DNA from: Caballeronia mineralivorans PML1(12)
GTDB lineage: Bacteria > Pseudomonadota > Gammaproteobacteria > Burkholderiales > Burkholderiaceae
Assembly (NCBI RefSeq): GCF_001028175.1
Contig: NZ_AEJF01000131.1
Span: 1 to 64,000 of the forward strand
Reading direction: 5' to 3'
DNA length: 64,000 nt
The position numbers and the translations under genes were made by a program. The notes under the pieces were generated by a model that ran no database searches, was not told where the DNA came from, and saw only the letters and a program-made list of their open reading frames with translations. This document shows, piece after piece, positions 18,580 through 27,126 of the stretch. Positions within the stretch are counted from its first letter, which is position 1, and every line of letters starts with the position of its first letter.

Positions 18580-18633
18580 TTTCCAGGCCGTCGAGCTGAC
18601 GCGGTTCGACGGTCCTCTCTCAATGGAGCAGCA

Positions 18634-19869
18634 ATGTTGATCCTCAAAAACGCACGGGTCCTGGATAAGAATCACGAACGTGACACAGCGCTGTATTCGA
18701 TCGTCATCGAAGGACACAAGATCACGCGCGTCTCCCGCGAACCCGTGTCCGCCGATGACGCCGAAGTGATCGATGTAGATGGCCGGACTGTCATGCCGGG
18801 GTTGATCGATTGCCATGCTCACGTCATTGCATCGGTCGCGCATTTGGGCTCTAACAGCCGTCTGCCCAATACGTTCGCCGTCTTAAAGGCAGTCCCCATT
18901 CTCGCAGCAATGCTGAATCGCGGCTTTACAACAGTGCGAGACGCCGGCGGTGCCGACTATGCCCTGGCTAAAGCCATTGAAGAAGGCGTGATTGCCGGTC
19001 CACGGCTGTTCATAGCCGGAAAGGCGCTTTCGCAAACCGGCGGCCACGGTGATTTTCGCGATCGCTTTGATAACTCTGATCCCGATCCTTGCGGTTGTAG
19101 CCGCAACCTTGGTGCGATCGGACGAATTGTCGATGGCGTGGACGAGATGCGAAAGGCCGTGCGGGAAGAAATGCGCGCAGGCGCAAACCACGTGAAGATC
19201 ATGGCGTCGGGTGGCGTGGCGTCACCAACCGACCCGATTGGAAATTTCCAGTTTTCGATCGATGAAGTCAAGGCTGCTGTCGAAGAAGCTCAGTCGCATC
19301 AGACGTATGTGATGGCGCACGCGTACACGGGTGCCGCTATTTCTCGCGTAGTCAAACTGGGGGTACGTACGATCGAGCACGGCAACCTGATTGATGACGA
19401 GGCTGCGGCGGTGATGGCGGAACATGGCGCCTACGCGGTTCCTACTTTGGTTACGTACGACGCAATGAGCAAAGTAGGCGCGAAGTCGGGTGTGTCGGAA
19501 AGCGCATTGTTGAAGAACGAAGATGTTCGAACCCAGGGATTGCGCGCGCTGGAGATCCTGCGGCGGCATGGCGTCAAGGTAGGACTAGGGACGGACCTGC
19601 TCGGCGACATGCATCAGTTTCAAAGCGATGAACTGTCGATTCGCGCCAACATCGTCGGAGCGTTCGAGACGATCTGCCAGGCCACGGCGATCGGCGCCGA
19701 GATCGTTGGCATGGAGGGCAAACTCGGCGTGGTGGCCAGTGGCGCGTTCGCCGACCTGCTCGTCGTCGATGGCGATCCGTTGGACGACATCACGGTCTTG
19801 ACCGGACAAGGCGAGAGGATCGCGGCCGTCATGAAAAATGGAGCCTGGATCCGGCGTGCGTCGCTCTGA
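18634..19869 (+). CDS. Metal-dependent amidohydrolase, Xaa-Pro dipeptidase-like
   Basis: The protein has 411 residues in the imidazolonepropionase/prolidase-like amidohydrolase branch. Metal ligands are seen in GLIDCHAHVIASVAH (HxH), the lysine region VKIMASGGVASPTD, MAHAYTGAAI and TIEHGNLID histidines, and the Asp in GLGTDLLGDMHQ. Enzymes of this branch cleave dipeptides with C-terminal proline or related carboxyl-terminal residues in the cytoplasm. In this locus it could free hydroxyproline from Xaa-Hyp peptides derived from collagen or plant extensins; that substrate is inference. GGAG precedes the start at 18634. Confidence 0.85.
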   Translation: MLILKNARVLDKNHERDTALYSIVIEGHKITRVSREPVSADDAEVIDVDGRTVMPGLIDCHAHVIASVAHLGSNSRLPNTFAVLKAVPILAAMLNRGFTTVRDAGGADYALAKAIEEGVIAGPRLFIAGKALSQTGGHGDFRDRFDNSDPDPCGCSRNLGAIGRIVDGVDEMRKAVREEMRAGANHVKIMASGGVASPTDPIGNFQFSIDEVKAAVEEAQSHQTYVMAHAYTGAAISRVVKLGVRTIEHGNLIDDEAAAVMAEHGAYAVPTLVTYDAMSKVGAKSGVSESALLKNEDVRTQGLRALEILRRHGVKVGLGTDLLGDMHQFQSDELSIRANIVGAFETICQATAIGAEIVGMEGKLGVVASGAFADLLVVDGDPLDDITVLTGQGERIAAVMKNGAWIRRASL

Positions 19870-19886
19870 AAAGAGGTTTTAGGATT

Positions 19887-19896
19887 TTGGATCCGA
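19887..19896. promoter_or_regulatory. Predicted GntR operator 5
   Basis: TTGGATCCGA lies 51 bases upstream of the GntR gene, matching the left half and centre of the palindrome. It suggests autoregulation. Confidence 0.45.
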
Positions 19897-19946
19897 TAGC
19901 CCGTCCATGGTACGATTGATCGTCCCTTCTAATAGACACTCCCGCA

Positions 19947-20672
19947 ATGGCTACGGCAACTCTCAAGCAACGACCACCGAAAGCAGGCGGCGCATCCGAA
20001 GTCGTTGAACGCATATCGCGAAAAATCGTGAGGCCTACGGCTGTCGATCTGGTAACGGACGAGGTACGCCAGATGATTCTGAGCGGTCGGATTGCTCCAG
20101 GCGAGGTTTTGCGTCAAGAGGCGCTGGCTGAAGAACTCGGCGTTAGCCGCGTGCCTGTGCGAGAGGCGATTACCCGGCTGCACGCGGAAGGGCTGTTGAA
20201 TGTGGTGCCGCACAAGGGGGCCTACGTTCACGACCTGTCAGTGGACGAGGTTCGTGAAACATTCAATATCCGGCTTCGGCTCGAGCCATGGATATTTTCT
20301 GAAGCCATTCCCCGCATCACGGACGCGGAAATCAATAAGGCTGAAAAGCTTGTCAAAGAGATGGACAAGGCAAGCGGCGGTGAATGGGGCCACTTGAACT
20401 GGCGATTCCATGAGACGCTTTATCTGCCTGCGCATTGCGAAATTACCTTGCAGATGCTGCGCGTCTTGCATGATCGCTGCGACCGGTACTTTCGTTTCCA
20501 GGTTGTGAAGGTACCTATTCGCGAACAGTCCCACGAAGAACATATGCAACTCGTCGAGGCGTGTCGCAAGCGTGATGTGAAGCTTGGGACCAAGCTGTTG
20601 GAAAACCATGTGAAGGTGGCCAGTCAACAGATCGTCACCATTGTTGAAGCGGTTGTGAAGAAACAGGCGTAG
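19947..20672 (+). CDS. GntR-family regulator (FCD subfamily)
   Basis: The protein has 241 residues. The winged helix-turn-helix spans about 30-95 (VTDEVRQMILSGRIAPGEVL, then LAEELGVSRVPVREAITRL), and an all-helical FCD effector domain follows (about 105-235) with His residues placed to bind a metal. FCD proteins are mostly repressors released by a carboxylate ligand. It closes the hydroxyproline gene set, and TTGGATCCAA-like palindromes in the locus resemble known operators of this subfamily, so it probably represses the locus until hydroxyproline or an intermediate appears. Confidence 0.9.
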   Translation: MATATLKQRPPKAGGASEVVERISRKIVRPTAVDLVTDEVRQMILSGRIAPGEVLRQEALAEELGVSRVPVREAITRLHAEGLLNVVPHKGAYVHDLSVDEVRETFNIRLRLEPWIFSEAIPRITDAEINKAEKLVKEMDKASGGEWGHLNWRFHETLYLPAHCEITLQMLRVLHDRCDRYFRFQVVKVPIREQSHEEHMQLVEACRKRDVKLGTKLLENHVKVASQQIVTIVEAVVKKQA

Positions 20673-20745
20673 AGCAATGAGATGAACGAAGTGCGCCGAT
20701 TCGCTACACTTGAGCGCATCGAGTGCACTGGGAGGGGTCTCATTC

Positions 20746-21576
20746 ATGGCAACCCGGAAGACGGCGGGCAAGGCTGGACAGATCAGGATCGGCATCGGCG
20801 GCTGGACCTTCGAGCCGTGGCGCCGCACGTTTTATCCGAAAGGTCTCGTGCAAAAGCGCGAACTCGAATACGCAAGCCGAAAGCTCACAACGATCGAGAT
20901 CAACGGCACATTCTACGGCTCGCAGAAGCCCGCCACGTTCGCGAAGTGGCACGACGAAACGCCGGATGATTTCGTCTTCTCGCTAAAGGCGCCGCGTTTC
21001 TCCACGCATCGACGAGTGCTCGCTGAGGCCGGCGAATCTGTCGAGCGCTTCCTTGCCAGCGGCGTGCTCGAGTTGAAGAACAAGCTCGGCCCGATCAATT
21101 GGCAATTCCCCCCGACCAAACAATTCGATGCGGACGACTTCGAAGGTTTCCTGGACCTGCTGCCCAAGCGCGTAGATGGTCGTGAAATACGTCATGCGGT
21201 CGAAGTGCGGCACGAGAGTTTCCGCGACGAGGCTTTCGTTGCCCTCGCGCGCAAGCATGGTGTCGCTATTGTCATGGCGGGGGACTCGAAGTATCCGCAG
21301 ATTGCCGACGTGACGGCGAAGTTCGTCTATGCGCGGATCATGGGTACGACCGAAACGTTTCCGCATGGCTACGACGACAACACGCTCGACCTGTGGACTG
21401 AGCGGGCGCATAACTGGGCGTCGGGCGGCACGCCGAAGGGACTTGAAACGCTAGGCAAGCCAGCAGCAGCAGATACCCCTCGCGACGTTTATCTGTACGT
21501 GATCAGCGGCTTCAAGGCGCACAACCCGGCGGCGGGCATCGCCATGATCGAGAGGCTGGCAGGCAGCAACGCATAG
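20746..21576 (+). CDS. DUF72-family protein
   Basis: The ATG at 20746 (MATRKTAGKAG) has GGAGGGG upstream and gives 276 residues. The opening IRIGIGGWTFEPWRRTFYP and the segment EINGTFYGSQKPATFAKWHD are the hallmarks of DUF72, a TIM-barrel-like family. KAPRFSTHRR and PINWQFPPTKQFD are also typical. The biochemical function is not established to my knowledge. It lies 73 bases after the GntR gene but has no evident link to it. Confidence 0.9.
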   Translation: MATRKTAGKAGQIRIGIGGWTFEPWRRTFYPKGLVQKRELEYASRKLTTIEINGTFYGSQKPATFAKWHDETPDDFVFSLKAPRFSTHRRVLAEAGESVERFLASGVLELKNKLGPINWQFPPTKQFDADDFEGFLDLLPKRVDGREIRHAVEVRHESFRDEAFVALARKHGVAIVMAGDSKYPQIADVTAKFVYARIMGTTETFPHGYDDNTLDLWTERAHNWASGGTPKGLETLGKPAAADTPRDVYLYVISGFKAHNPAAGIAMIERLAGSNA

Positions 21577-21606
21577 CGTTTCATAGCGCCATTTGCTTCG
21601 CGGGAC

Positions 21607-22488
21607 CTACTTCTTACTGGTTGTGGCGCCAAGCGTTGTCAGCGCATCCATCAACCAGTTTCCCGCGACGCCTAATGTCGCTCCCTTCAGGCAAACAGCA
21701 TCGACAGCAACAAACCGTGGCCATCCGCGCGCCGATACTTCCTTTAACTGCTTAGCCCCGAACCGATCGGCAATCCAGCGAGGCAGCTCGGCCCATCCAA
21801 AGCCCAACTCCGCCATTTCCAGCAGGAGCAGATAGCTGTCGGCCGACCAGACGCGCACGCTTCTCTCATACTCGCCTGCCTTCACTCCCGTGCTGATTCG
21901 CAATTCACGGTGTCTTAAGAGATTTTCCATCGTCAGATCTGGAACACCGCTCAAAGGATGTCCTGTCGCGACGAAAAGTGCGAGTTCCGACGACTCCGCC
22001 AGCCTGATTGCACGGACATCGGGAGGATAGCTGGGCTGAGACGCGACCACGCCCAGTTGCGCCCGGCGTTCCTGCACCAGCGAGACAACGTCGCCGTCCT
22101 CCTTGACCAGACACTCGAGCTCGACCGTGGGAAACCGCTTCTCGAATGCAACGAGCAGTTTCTCGTAATGAGGCGGCTGGTAGGTGTTGGATATCGCCAG
22201 GCTCAGACTCGGTTCCAACCCGGCACTTAGCCGTGCCGCCGCCTGCGTCAAACGATCATGCGCCTCGAGAATCTCGCGAGCGTTGGCGAGCAGGGCCTCG
22301 CCATGTGCGGTGAGACGGGGCTTGCGAGTCGTTCGATCAAAGAGCGTGACACCGACATCAATTTCCAGATCCGCAATGATGGTGCTGACGGTCGATTGAC
22401 TACGCCCCAGCTTTCTAGCGGCGGCTGAAAAAGAGCCCGCAGCGGCGGCCTCGGAAAACACGATCAACGCGTCGATAGAAGCAGCCAT
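21607..22488 (-). CDS. LysR-family regulator next to an efflux gene
   Basis: The protein has 293 residues. The helix-turn-helix region contains AAAAGSFSAAARKLGRSQST (about 13-32), followed by a normal effector domain. It is transcribed divergently from the PACE efflux gene 89 bases away. PACE genes in other genera are controlled by a divergent LysR protein, and the same is likely here. Confidence 0.9.
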   Translation of the reverse strand: MAASIDALIVFSEAAAAGSFSAAARKLGRSQSTVSTIIADLEIDVGVTLFDRTTRKPRLTAHGEALLANAREILEAHDRLTQAAARLSAGLEPSLSLAISNTYQPPHYEKLLVAFEKRFPTVELECLVKEDGDVVSLVQERRAQLGVVASQPSYPPDVRAIRLAESSELALFVATGHPLSGVPDLTMENLLRHRELRISTGVKAGEYERSVRVWSADSYLLLLEMAELGFGWAELPRWIADRFGAKQLKEVSARGWPRFVAVDAVCLKGATLGVAGNWLMDALTTLGATTSKK

Positions 22489-22577
22489 GACCTATCTGAT
22501 TTCCCGATAGTAAGCAATTTGGAATATTAAGCGTCGTCCTCGAAAATGACAACCGTCAATCAACAAGTGAGGTCGAG

Positions 22578-23084
22578 ATGGCCATGCCACGCAGCTTATA
22601 CGAACGAGTTTTTCAGGTGCTTCTCTTTGAAGGACTTGCCATATCAATCTTCGCCCCCGTCCTGTCATGGATAGTCGACAAACCATTGGGCCACGCCACC
22701 GCCCTCACCTTTGCGATTTCTATCATCGCCATGCTGTGGGGTCTCGTATTTAACTCTTTCTTCGGCATCCTTATTTCCCATGCGTCAAGCAGGGTTCAGA
22801 AATGGAAGCGGGTCGTTCACGCCCTCGGCTTCGAAACGGGTCTGGTCCTGATTGCCGTACCGTTGACCGCATGGTGGCTGGAGATGACTTTAGTTCAGGC
22901 GCTGTTAATGGATCTCGGGCTGTTGCTCGTTTTCCTTCCCTATACGTTCTGTTTTTACTGGGCTTACGACATGCTAAGACAACGTCTGGTTAAAGTGCCA
23001 CTTAGGCTGCGGTCCTTGCCTGCTCACCGCCAGTCGCAATACGCTCCTGCAAGCCCGGTGAAAGGCGCTGAGCGGCCGCTATGA
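22578..23084 (+). CDS. PACE-family multidrug efflux transporter
   Basis: The protein has 168 residues with four membrane helices arranged as two tandem two-helix units. The start SLYERVFQVLLFEGLAIS, with the conserved acidic residue in the first helix (about Glu15-Glu19), and the WGLVFNSFFG stretch ending unit one are typical of PACE proteins. The family expels chlorhexidine and other biocides, and its native substrates are probably polyamines, driven by protons. The last 25 residues are a basic tail. It pairs with the divergent LysR at 21607. Confidence 0.87.
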   Translation: MAMPRSLYERVFQVLLFEGLAISIFAPVLSWIVDKPLGHATALTFAISIIAMLWGLVFNSFFGILISHASSRVQKWKRVVHALGFETGLVLIAVPLTAWWLEMTLVQALLMDLGLLLVFLPYTFCFYWAYDMLRQRLVKVPLRLRSLPAHRQSQYAPASPVKGAERPL

Positions 23085-23119
23085 AATGCTCAAGTTAGCG
23101 TCTAAAGAACCCTTAGCCG

Positions 23120-23145
23120 AAGCGCCCCGCAAAGCGAGGGCGCTT
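23120..23145 (+). terminator. Terminator-like hairpin after the PACE gene
   Basis: AAGCGCCC (23120-23127) and GGGCGCTT (23138-23145) form an 8-base stem with a 10-base loop, followed by AAATTT. It lies 35 bases after the PACE stop. Confidence 0.6.
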
Positions 23146-23218
23146 AAATTTCGTTGCAACTGCGGTCCAACTTGTTAAAGTCGCGGAGTTCCATTGCCAC
23201 GAACCCCATTCGACCGCG

Positions 23219-24274
23219 ATGAATTTCCGAACCCGGCATTATGCGGCGGCCTTCTGCCGCCACACTTGCAAACATGCGCTGTTCTGCGCGCTGCCATTCC
23301 TTGCCGCCACAGGCACGGTCCGTGCGCAAGGCTCGGTCACGCTATACGGCACGCTCGACACCAGTATCGAAGTGACCAATCCCGGCAATGGCTGGACGGC
23401 GCGCATGGATTCTGGCGCATATCGCGGTTCGCGGTTCGGCCTGCGCGGGAGCGAGCCCATAGGCGACGGAACAAGCGTGATCTTCGACCTGGAGAACGGC
23501 TTTGGCTCCAACAACGGCACCCTGGACACGGCGGGAACACTGTTCAACCGGCAGGCGTGGATCGGCCTCGATGCACCGTGGGGCGAGACGCGCTTCGGGC
23601 GGCAATATTCGCCGCTCTATATCCCGTTCAAGGGTGGACTCGATGCCTTCGGCGCGGGCACGATCGGATCGGGACTGAATAACCTGTCGAAGATCACGCC
23701 CTATACGGATAACGCGCTGACCTGGATCTCCCCAACCATAGCGGGCTTCGATGTCACCGGCATGGCCGCATTGCGCGACCCGGGCGACGGCAACGGCCTC
23801 AGCGGATATTACGTGACGGCCAACTACACGCTCGATGCTTTGCAGTTGTCTTATGCACGGCAACAAACACACGGCGATACCGGCCTGCGCGCGAATTTCG
23901 CGGGGGCGTCCTACCTGTTCGGTCCCGTGCGTGCGTACGTCGCGTTCTTCAACGGCGATGGCGGCAGTCCGCGCTATCACGACGACGGCATATCACTCTC
24001 TGCCTCCTGGGCCGTCTCGCGCCAGGCTCGCGCGTCGCTGGGCTACGCGCACGCGCGCGATCGCAGCGGCCAGGGCAACAACGCCGACCAGTTCAGCGTC
24101 GCGTTCGAATACACGCTGTCGCGTTCGCTACTGCTGTATTTCACTGCCGCCGATCTGGAGAATCGCGGAAACGCAGCGTTCACGCTGCGCGGCGTCAATG
24201 TGACAGGATTACCCGTGGCCTACCCGGGTGCGCCAGTGCGTGGCGTGCAGATCGGAATGATCGAACGATTTTGA
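23219..24274 (+). CDS. Outer-membrane porin (Gram-negative porin, beta-proteobacterial type)
   Basis: The protein has 351 residues. A long signal peptide ends at VRA-QGSVTLYG, and QGSVTLYGTLDTSIEV is the standard first strand of trimeric beta-proteobacterial porins. Further barrel motifs are SRFGLRGSEPIGDG, AWIGLDAPWGETRFGRQYSP and the C-terminal strand ending in MIERF with terminal Phe. It should form a 16-stranded channel. Only 7 bases separate it from the GH6 cellulase, so the two are probably cotranscribed and the porin may admit cello-oligosaccharides. Confidence 0.93.
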   Translation: MNFRTRHYAAAFCRHTCKHALFCALPFLAATGTVRAQGSVTLYGTLDTSIEVTNPGNGWTARMDSGAYRGSRFGLRGSEPIGDGTSVIFDLENGFGSNNGTLDTAGTLFNRQAWIGLDAPWGETRFGRQYSPLYIPFKGGLDAFGAGTIGSGLNNLSKITPYTDNALTWISPTIAGFDVTGMAALRDPGDGNGLSGYYVTANYTLDALQLSYARQQTHGDTGLRANFAGASYLFGPVRAYVAFFNGDGGSPRYHDDGISLSASWAVSRQARASLGYAHARDRSGQGNNADQFSVAFEYTLSRSLLLYFTAADLENRGNAAFTLRGVNVTGLPVAYPGAPVRGVQIGMIERF

Positions 24275-24281
24275 ACTGAAA

Positions 24282-25214
24282 ATGCGCGTCAAACACGGTC
24301 TCGTCATCGCGGTTCTGGCTTTTTACGGCGCGGCGCAAGCGCGTGCCGATGCTGGATTTTATGTCGATCCCGAGTCGGGTCCCGCACTATGGGCACGCGC
24401 TCATCCAGATGACCCGCGTGCAGCACGCATCACGGAATCGATTGCCAATGTGCCGATGGCGCGCTGGTTCGGCAACTGGAGCGGCGACGTTCGCACAGCC
24501 GTGAGCCGTTTCGCCGGCAAGGCGAATGCCGCGCATCGGAAACCCATTCTGGTTGCCTACAACATCCCCAATCGCGACTGCGGAGGGGCGTCGGCGGGAG
24601 GGGTTGCCGATGCCTCGGCCTATCGCGTGTGGATAGACTCGTTCTCACGCGGCGTGGGCAATCGACGGGCGCTGGTTATTGTCGAACCGGATTCGACAGC
24701 GCAACTGGACTGCTTTAAGACCGCTGACGAGCGCGACGAGCGGCTCGATCTGCTGCGTTATGCGGTCTCGCGCTTTCGCCTCAATGCGCCGGCCGCGGAC
24801 GTGTATCTCGACGCCGGAAACGCATACTGGATTTCCGCGGCCGTCATGGCCACGCGGCTGAACGCTGCCGGCTTGAGCGACGCGAAAGGATTTGCCTTGA
24901 ACGTGTCCAATTTCTATACGACCGAAGAATCGATGGCTTATGCGAACTCGGTGAACGCCGCTTTAGCGCAGCAGTTCGGCTACACCAAGCCGTTTGCCGT
25001 CGATACAAGTCGTAACGGGAATGGGTCGGATGGCCAGTGGTGCAATCCGCCTGGCAGGAAGATCGGCGCACGCACAGATGCCGTGTCGGACACGATGCTG
25101 CCGGTGTGGATCAAGGTCCCGGGAGATTCCGACGGCGCATGCGGGTCCGCTCCGACAACCCCCGCCGGGGCGTTCAGTCCGGAGCTGGCGGTCCGTCTTA
25201 TCGATGGCGACTGA
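24282..25214 (+). CDS. Secreted GH6-family cellulase (endoglucanase/cellobiohydrolase)
   Basis: The protein has 310 residues: a signal peptide (about 1-22, ending ARADA) and one GH6 catalytic domain. Family signatures are LVAYNIPNRDCGG, ALVIVEPDS (catalytic acid region), DVYLDAGNAYWI, GFALNVSNFY, AVDTSRNGNG and WCNPPGRKIG. GH6 enzymes cut beta-1,4-glucan with inversion. There is no cellulose-binding domain. The gene is coupled to the porin at 23219. GH6 genes in Gram-negative plant-associated bacteria are scattered, suggesting past transfer; that is inference. Confidence 0.92.
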   Translation: MRVKHGLVIAVLAFYGAAQARADAGFYVDPESGPALWARAHPDDPRAARITESIANVPMARWFGNWSGDVRTAVSRFAGKANAAHRKPILVAYNIPNRDCGGASAGGVADASAYRVWIDSFSRGVGNRRALVIVEPDSTAQLDCFKTADERDERLDLLRYAVSRFRLNAPAADVYLDAGNAYWISAAVMATRLNAAGLSDAKGFALNVSNFYTTEESMAYANSVNAALAQQFGYTKPFAVDTSRNGNGSDGQWCNPPGRKIGARTDAVSDTMLPVWIKVPGDSDGACGSAPTTPAGAFSPELAVRLIDGD

Positions 25215-25270
25215 GCCGGCGCCACTTCCCGTTCCGCGAGGGGACTCCGGCTCTATCGCCGCGCACCAAG

Positions 25271-26137
25271 TCACCCATGAAACGCGCCGCCCGACCGTAC
25301 TGCTGCTACAGGCTCCGCGTCCGGATTGACTACCGCGATAATCTGCGCGCGCAATCCGTTTGACGCCGTGGACGAATCCAAAGCCTGAACGCGTGCTATC
25401 GATGTCGCACCCTGCTGATCGAGGAACACCCCATCGTCGGCCAGCGTCGTGCGTTGGATCCGATGTTCGCGATAAGGCCGGTCCTGCATCAACTCGAGCG
25501 TCAACTTCTCTGGAAAGAAAATCTGACCGATATGCGAGACGTGCTCGCCTTTAAGCGATCCATCGCCGGCGCTTCCGGCAACTCGCACCTTGAAGTGAAT
25601 GTGATTGGTCCGCCCCGGATAGAAGCCGGGAAAGATCGTCTGGAAAACGACGTTTCCGTGTGTATCCGAGCGCTGCACGCCTCGTAAAAAAGTCAGTCGA
25701 TCCGTGGGTTTGCTTGGCGGTGGCGGCGGCCGTCCATGCAGGTCCCCGGCTCCGGGCGGCGGTCCAAACGCGCCGGTGGGCATTGGCCCCGGCGGTAACG
25801 CGCTCTGCGTGGTCTTAGTAAATCCGGAGTAGACGCCAAGTGCATCGCAATGCCAGATATCGACGATGGCATTGGCAAGCGGCAAACAACGGCGCGCATC
25901 GACGAGCGCTATGTTGAGGAAGAGCGGAACACCCGCCCGTCCCTCGGTAATGTCGGACCTGAGCAGTTCGTCTTCAATGTAGTATGGACCGACCTCCTGC
26001 TCTGCACTTAGCAGGCATAAGCCGCTGCTGTGCGTGCTTTCGGCCGCTTGTGCGCTAGCCGGAAATCTCAGTGCGGCCCCCAGAGCAAGGCTGGTAGAAA
26101 GAAAACGGCGACGCGCAATACGGGTCTTGCTAACCAT
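25271..26137 (-). CDS. Tat-exported intradiol ring-cleavage dioxygenase
   Basis: From the ATG at 26137 (MVSKTRIARRRFLSTS) it has 288 residues; a GTG at 26146 is an alternative. The twin-arginine signal ARRRFLS with ALGAALRFPASAQA predicts folded export. The catalytic core shows AIVDIWHCDALGVYSGF, then FPGFYPGRTNHIHFKV and HIGQIFF, which supply the Tyr-Tyr-His-His iron ligands of protocatechuate/catechol intradiol dioxygenases. An unusually Pro-rich stretch (about 127-153) is inserted before LRGVQRSDTHGN. It would open catechol-type rings outside the cytoplasm, perhaps lignin-derived. It converges with the cellulase. Confidence 0.9.
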   Translation of the reverse strand: MVSKTRIARRRFLSTSLALGAALRFPASAQAAESTHSSGLCLLSAEQEVGPYYIEDELLRSDITEGRAGVPLFLNIALVDARRCLPLANAIVDIWHCDALGVYSGFTKTTQSALPPGPMPTGAFGPPPGAGDLHGRPPPPPSKPTDRLTFLRGVQRSDTHGNVVFQTIFPGFYPGRTNHIHFKVRVAGSAGDGSLKGEHVSHIGQIFFPEKLTLELMQDRPYREHRIQRTTLADDGVFLDQQGATSIARVQALDSSTASNGLRAQIIAVVNPDAEPVAAVRSGGAFHG

Positions 26138-26385
26138 CTGATTCACTTTTTATTGGCAGGAATAGCGCCCCGGCGGTTACAGTCCAGGCGCTCCGTCCGC
26201 ACTATAAGACGCCACGGATTTTCATTGGTTACCCTTCTTTTACGGGGCCTTAGGGGTCTCAAGCTGGCAAGCGCCCATGCCTCAACGTGCTGAAAGAATC
26301 GCTAAGATGCCGTAACACGGCCCGGGCGCGCATCGTTTATAGTCGCTTCGATTACAGCTTACAAAAGCTTGTCCAGGCTCAAGCC

Positions 26386-27126
26386 ATGTCCAACAGCGAA
26401 ACCCGAATCCTTCTAGTCGACGACGACGCCGCGCTACGCGATCTGCTGCAGGCTTTTTTCGACGAACGCGGCCTCGCGGTCACGTTCCGGCAGGACGCGC
26501 ACGAACTGAATCAGGTGGTGATGCGCGAGCGGCCGTCGATCATCGTGCTCGACCTGATGATGCCGGGCATCGACGGCCTGACCGCGCTCTCGAGGCTGCG
26601 CGCGGACGGCGACAATACGCCGGTCATCATGCTCACGGCGCGTGCGGACGACATCGACCGTGTTATCGGCCTGGAAATGGGCGCCGACGACTACCTCGGC
26701 AAGCCCTTCATGCCACGCGAGCTGCTTGCGCGCATCCACGCCGTGCTGCGCCGGCAGGGAGCGGGCAGATCGCCAAGCCCGACCACTCACCGCTCCGAAC
26801 CGGTGCGTTTCGGGCGCTTCGAACTCGACAACGACAGCCGCACGCTCACGCGTGACGGCGAGCCGCAGCGCCTCACCAACAGCGAGCTGCGCCTCCTCAA
26901 CGTGCTCGTCCGCCACCCGATGGAAACACTGTCGCGAGCGCGGCTGCTCACGCTCTGGTACGGCACGCATGCGGACGTCACGGAGCGCGGCCTCGACGTG
27001 CCGATCTGGCGCCTGCGCCAACTGATTGAAGAGGATCCTTCGCAGCCGCGCATCATCCAGACCATGCGCGGTATCGGCTATATGTTCGTGCCGCCCCGAG
27101 CCCCCGGCGACGCCCCTGATGCCTAG
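26386..27126 (+). CDS. OmpR-family response regulator
   Basis: The ATG at 26386 (MSNSETRILLVDDD) gives 246 residues. The receiver domain has ILLVDDDAALRD, the phosphorylated Asp in VLDLMMPGIDG, and the Lys in GADDYLGKPFMPREL. A winged-helix output domain follows (about 143-238). The stop overlaps the kinase start by 8 bases (ATGCCTAG), so the pair is translationally coupled. It most likely controls the RND operon downstream. Confidence 0.95.
   Translation: MSNSETRILLVDDDAALRDLLQAFFDERGLAVTFRQDAHELNQVVMRERPSIIVLDLMMPGIDGLTALSRLRADGDNTPVIMLTARADDIDRVIGLEMGADDYLGKPFMPRELLARIHAVLRRQGAGRSPSPTTHRSEPVRFGRFELDNDSRTLTRDGEPQRLTNSELRLLNVLVRHPMETLSRARLLTLWYGTHADVTERGLDVPIWRLRQLIEEDPSQPRIIQTMRGIGYMFVPPRAPGDAPDA

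Noticed and set aside
25457-25466. TTGGATCCGA inside the dioxygenase gene
   Set aside because: It matches the GntR motif but lies in coding sequence far from the locus. About two matches of this length are expected by chance in the window.
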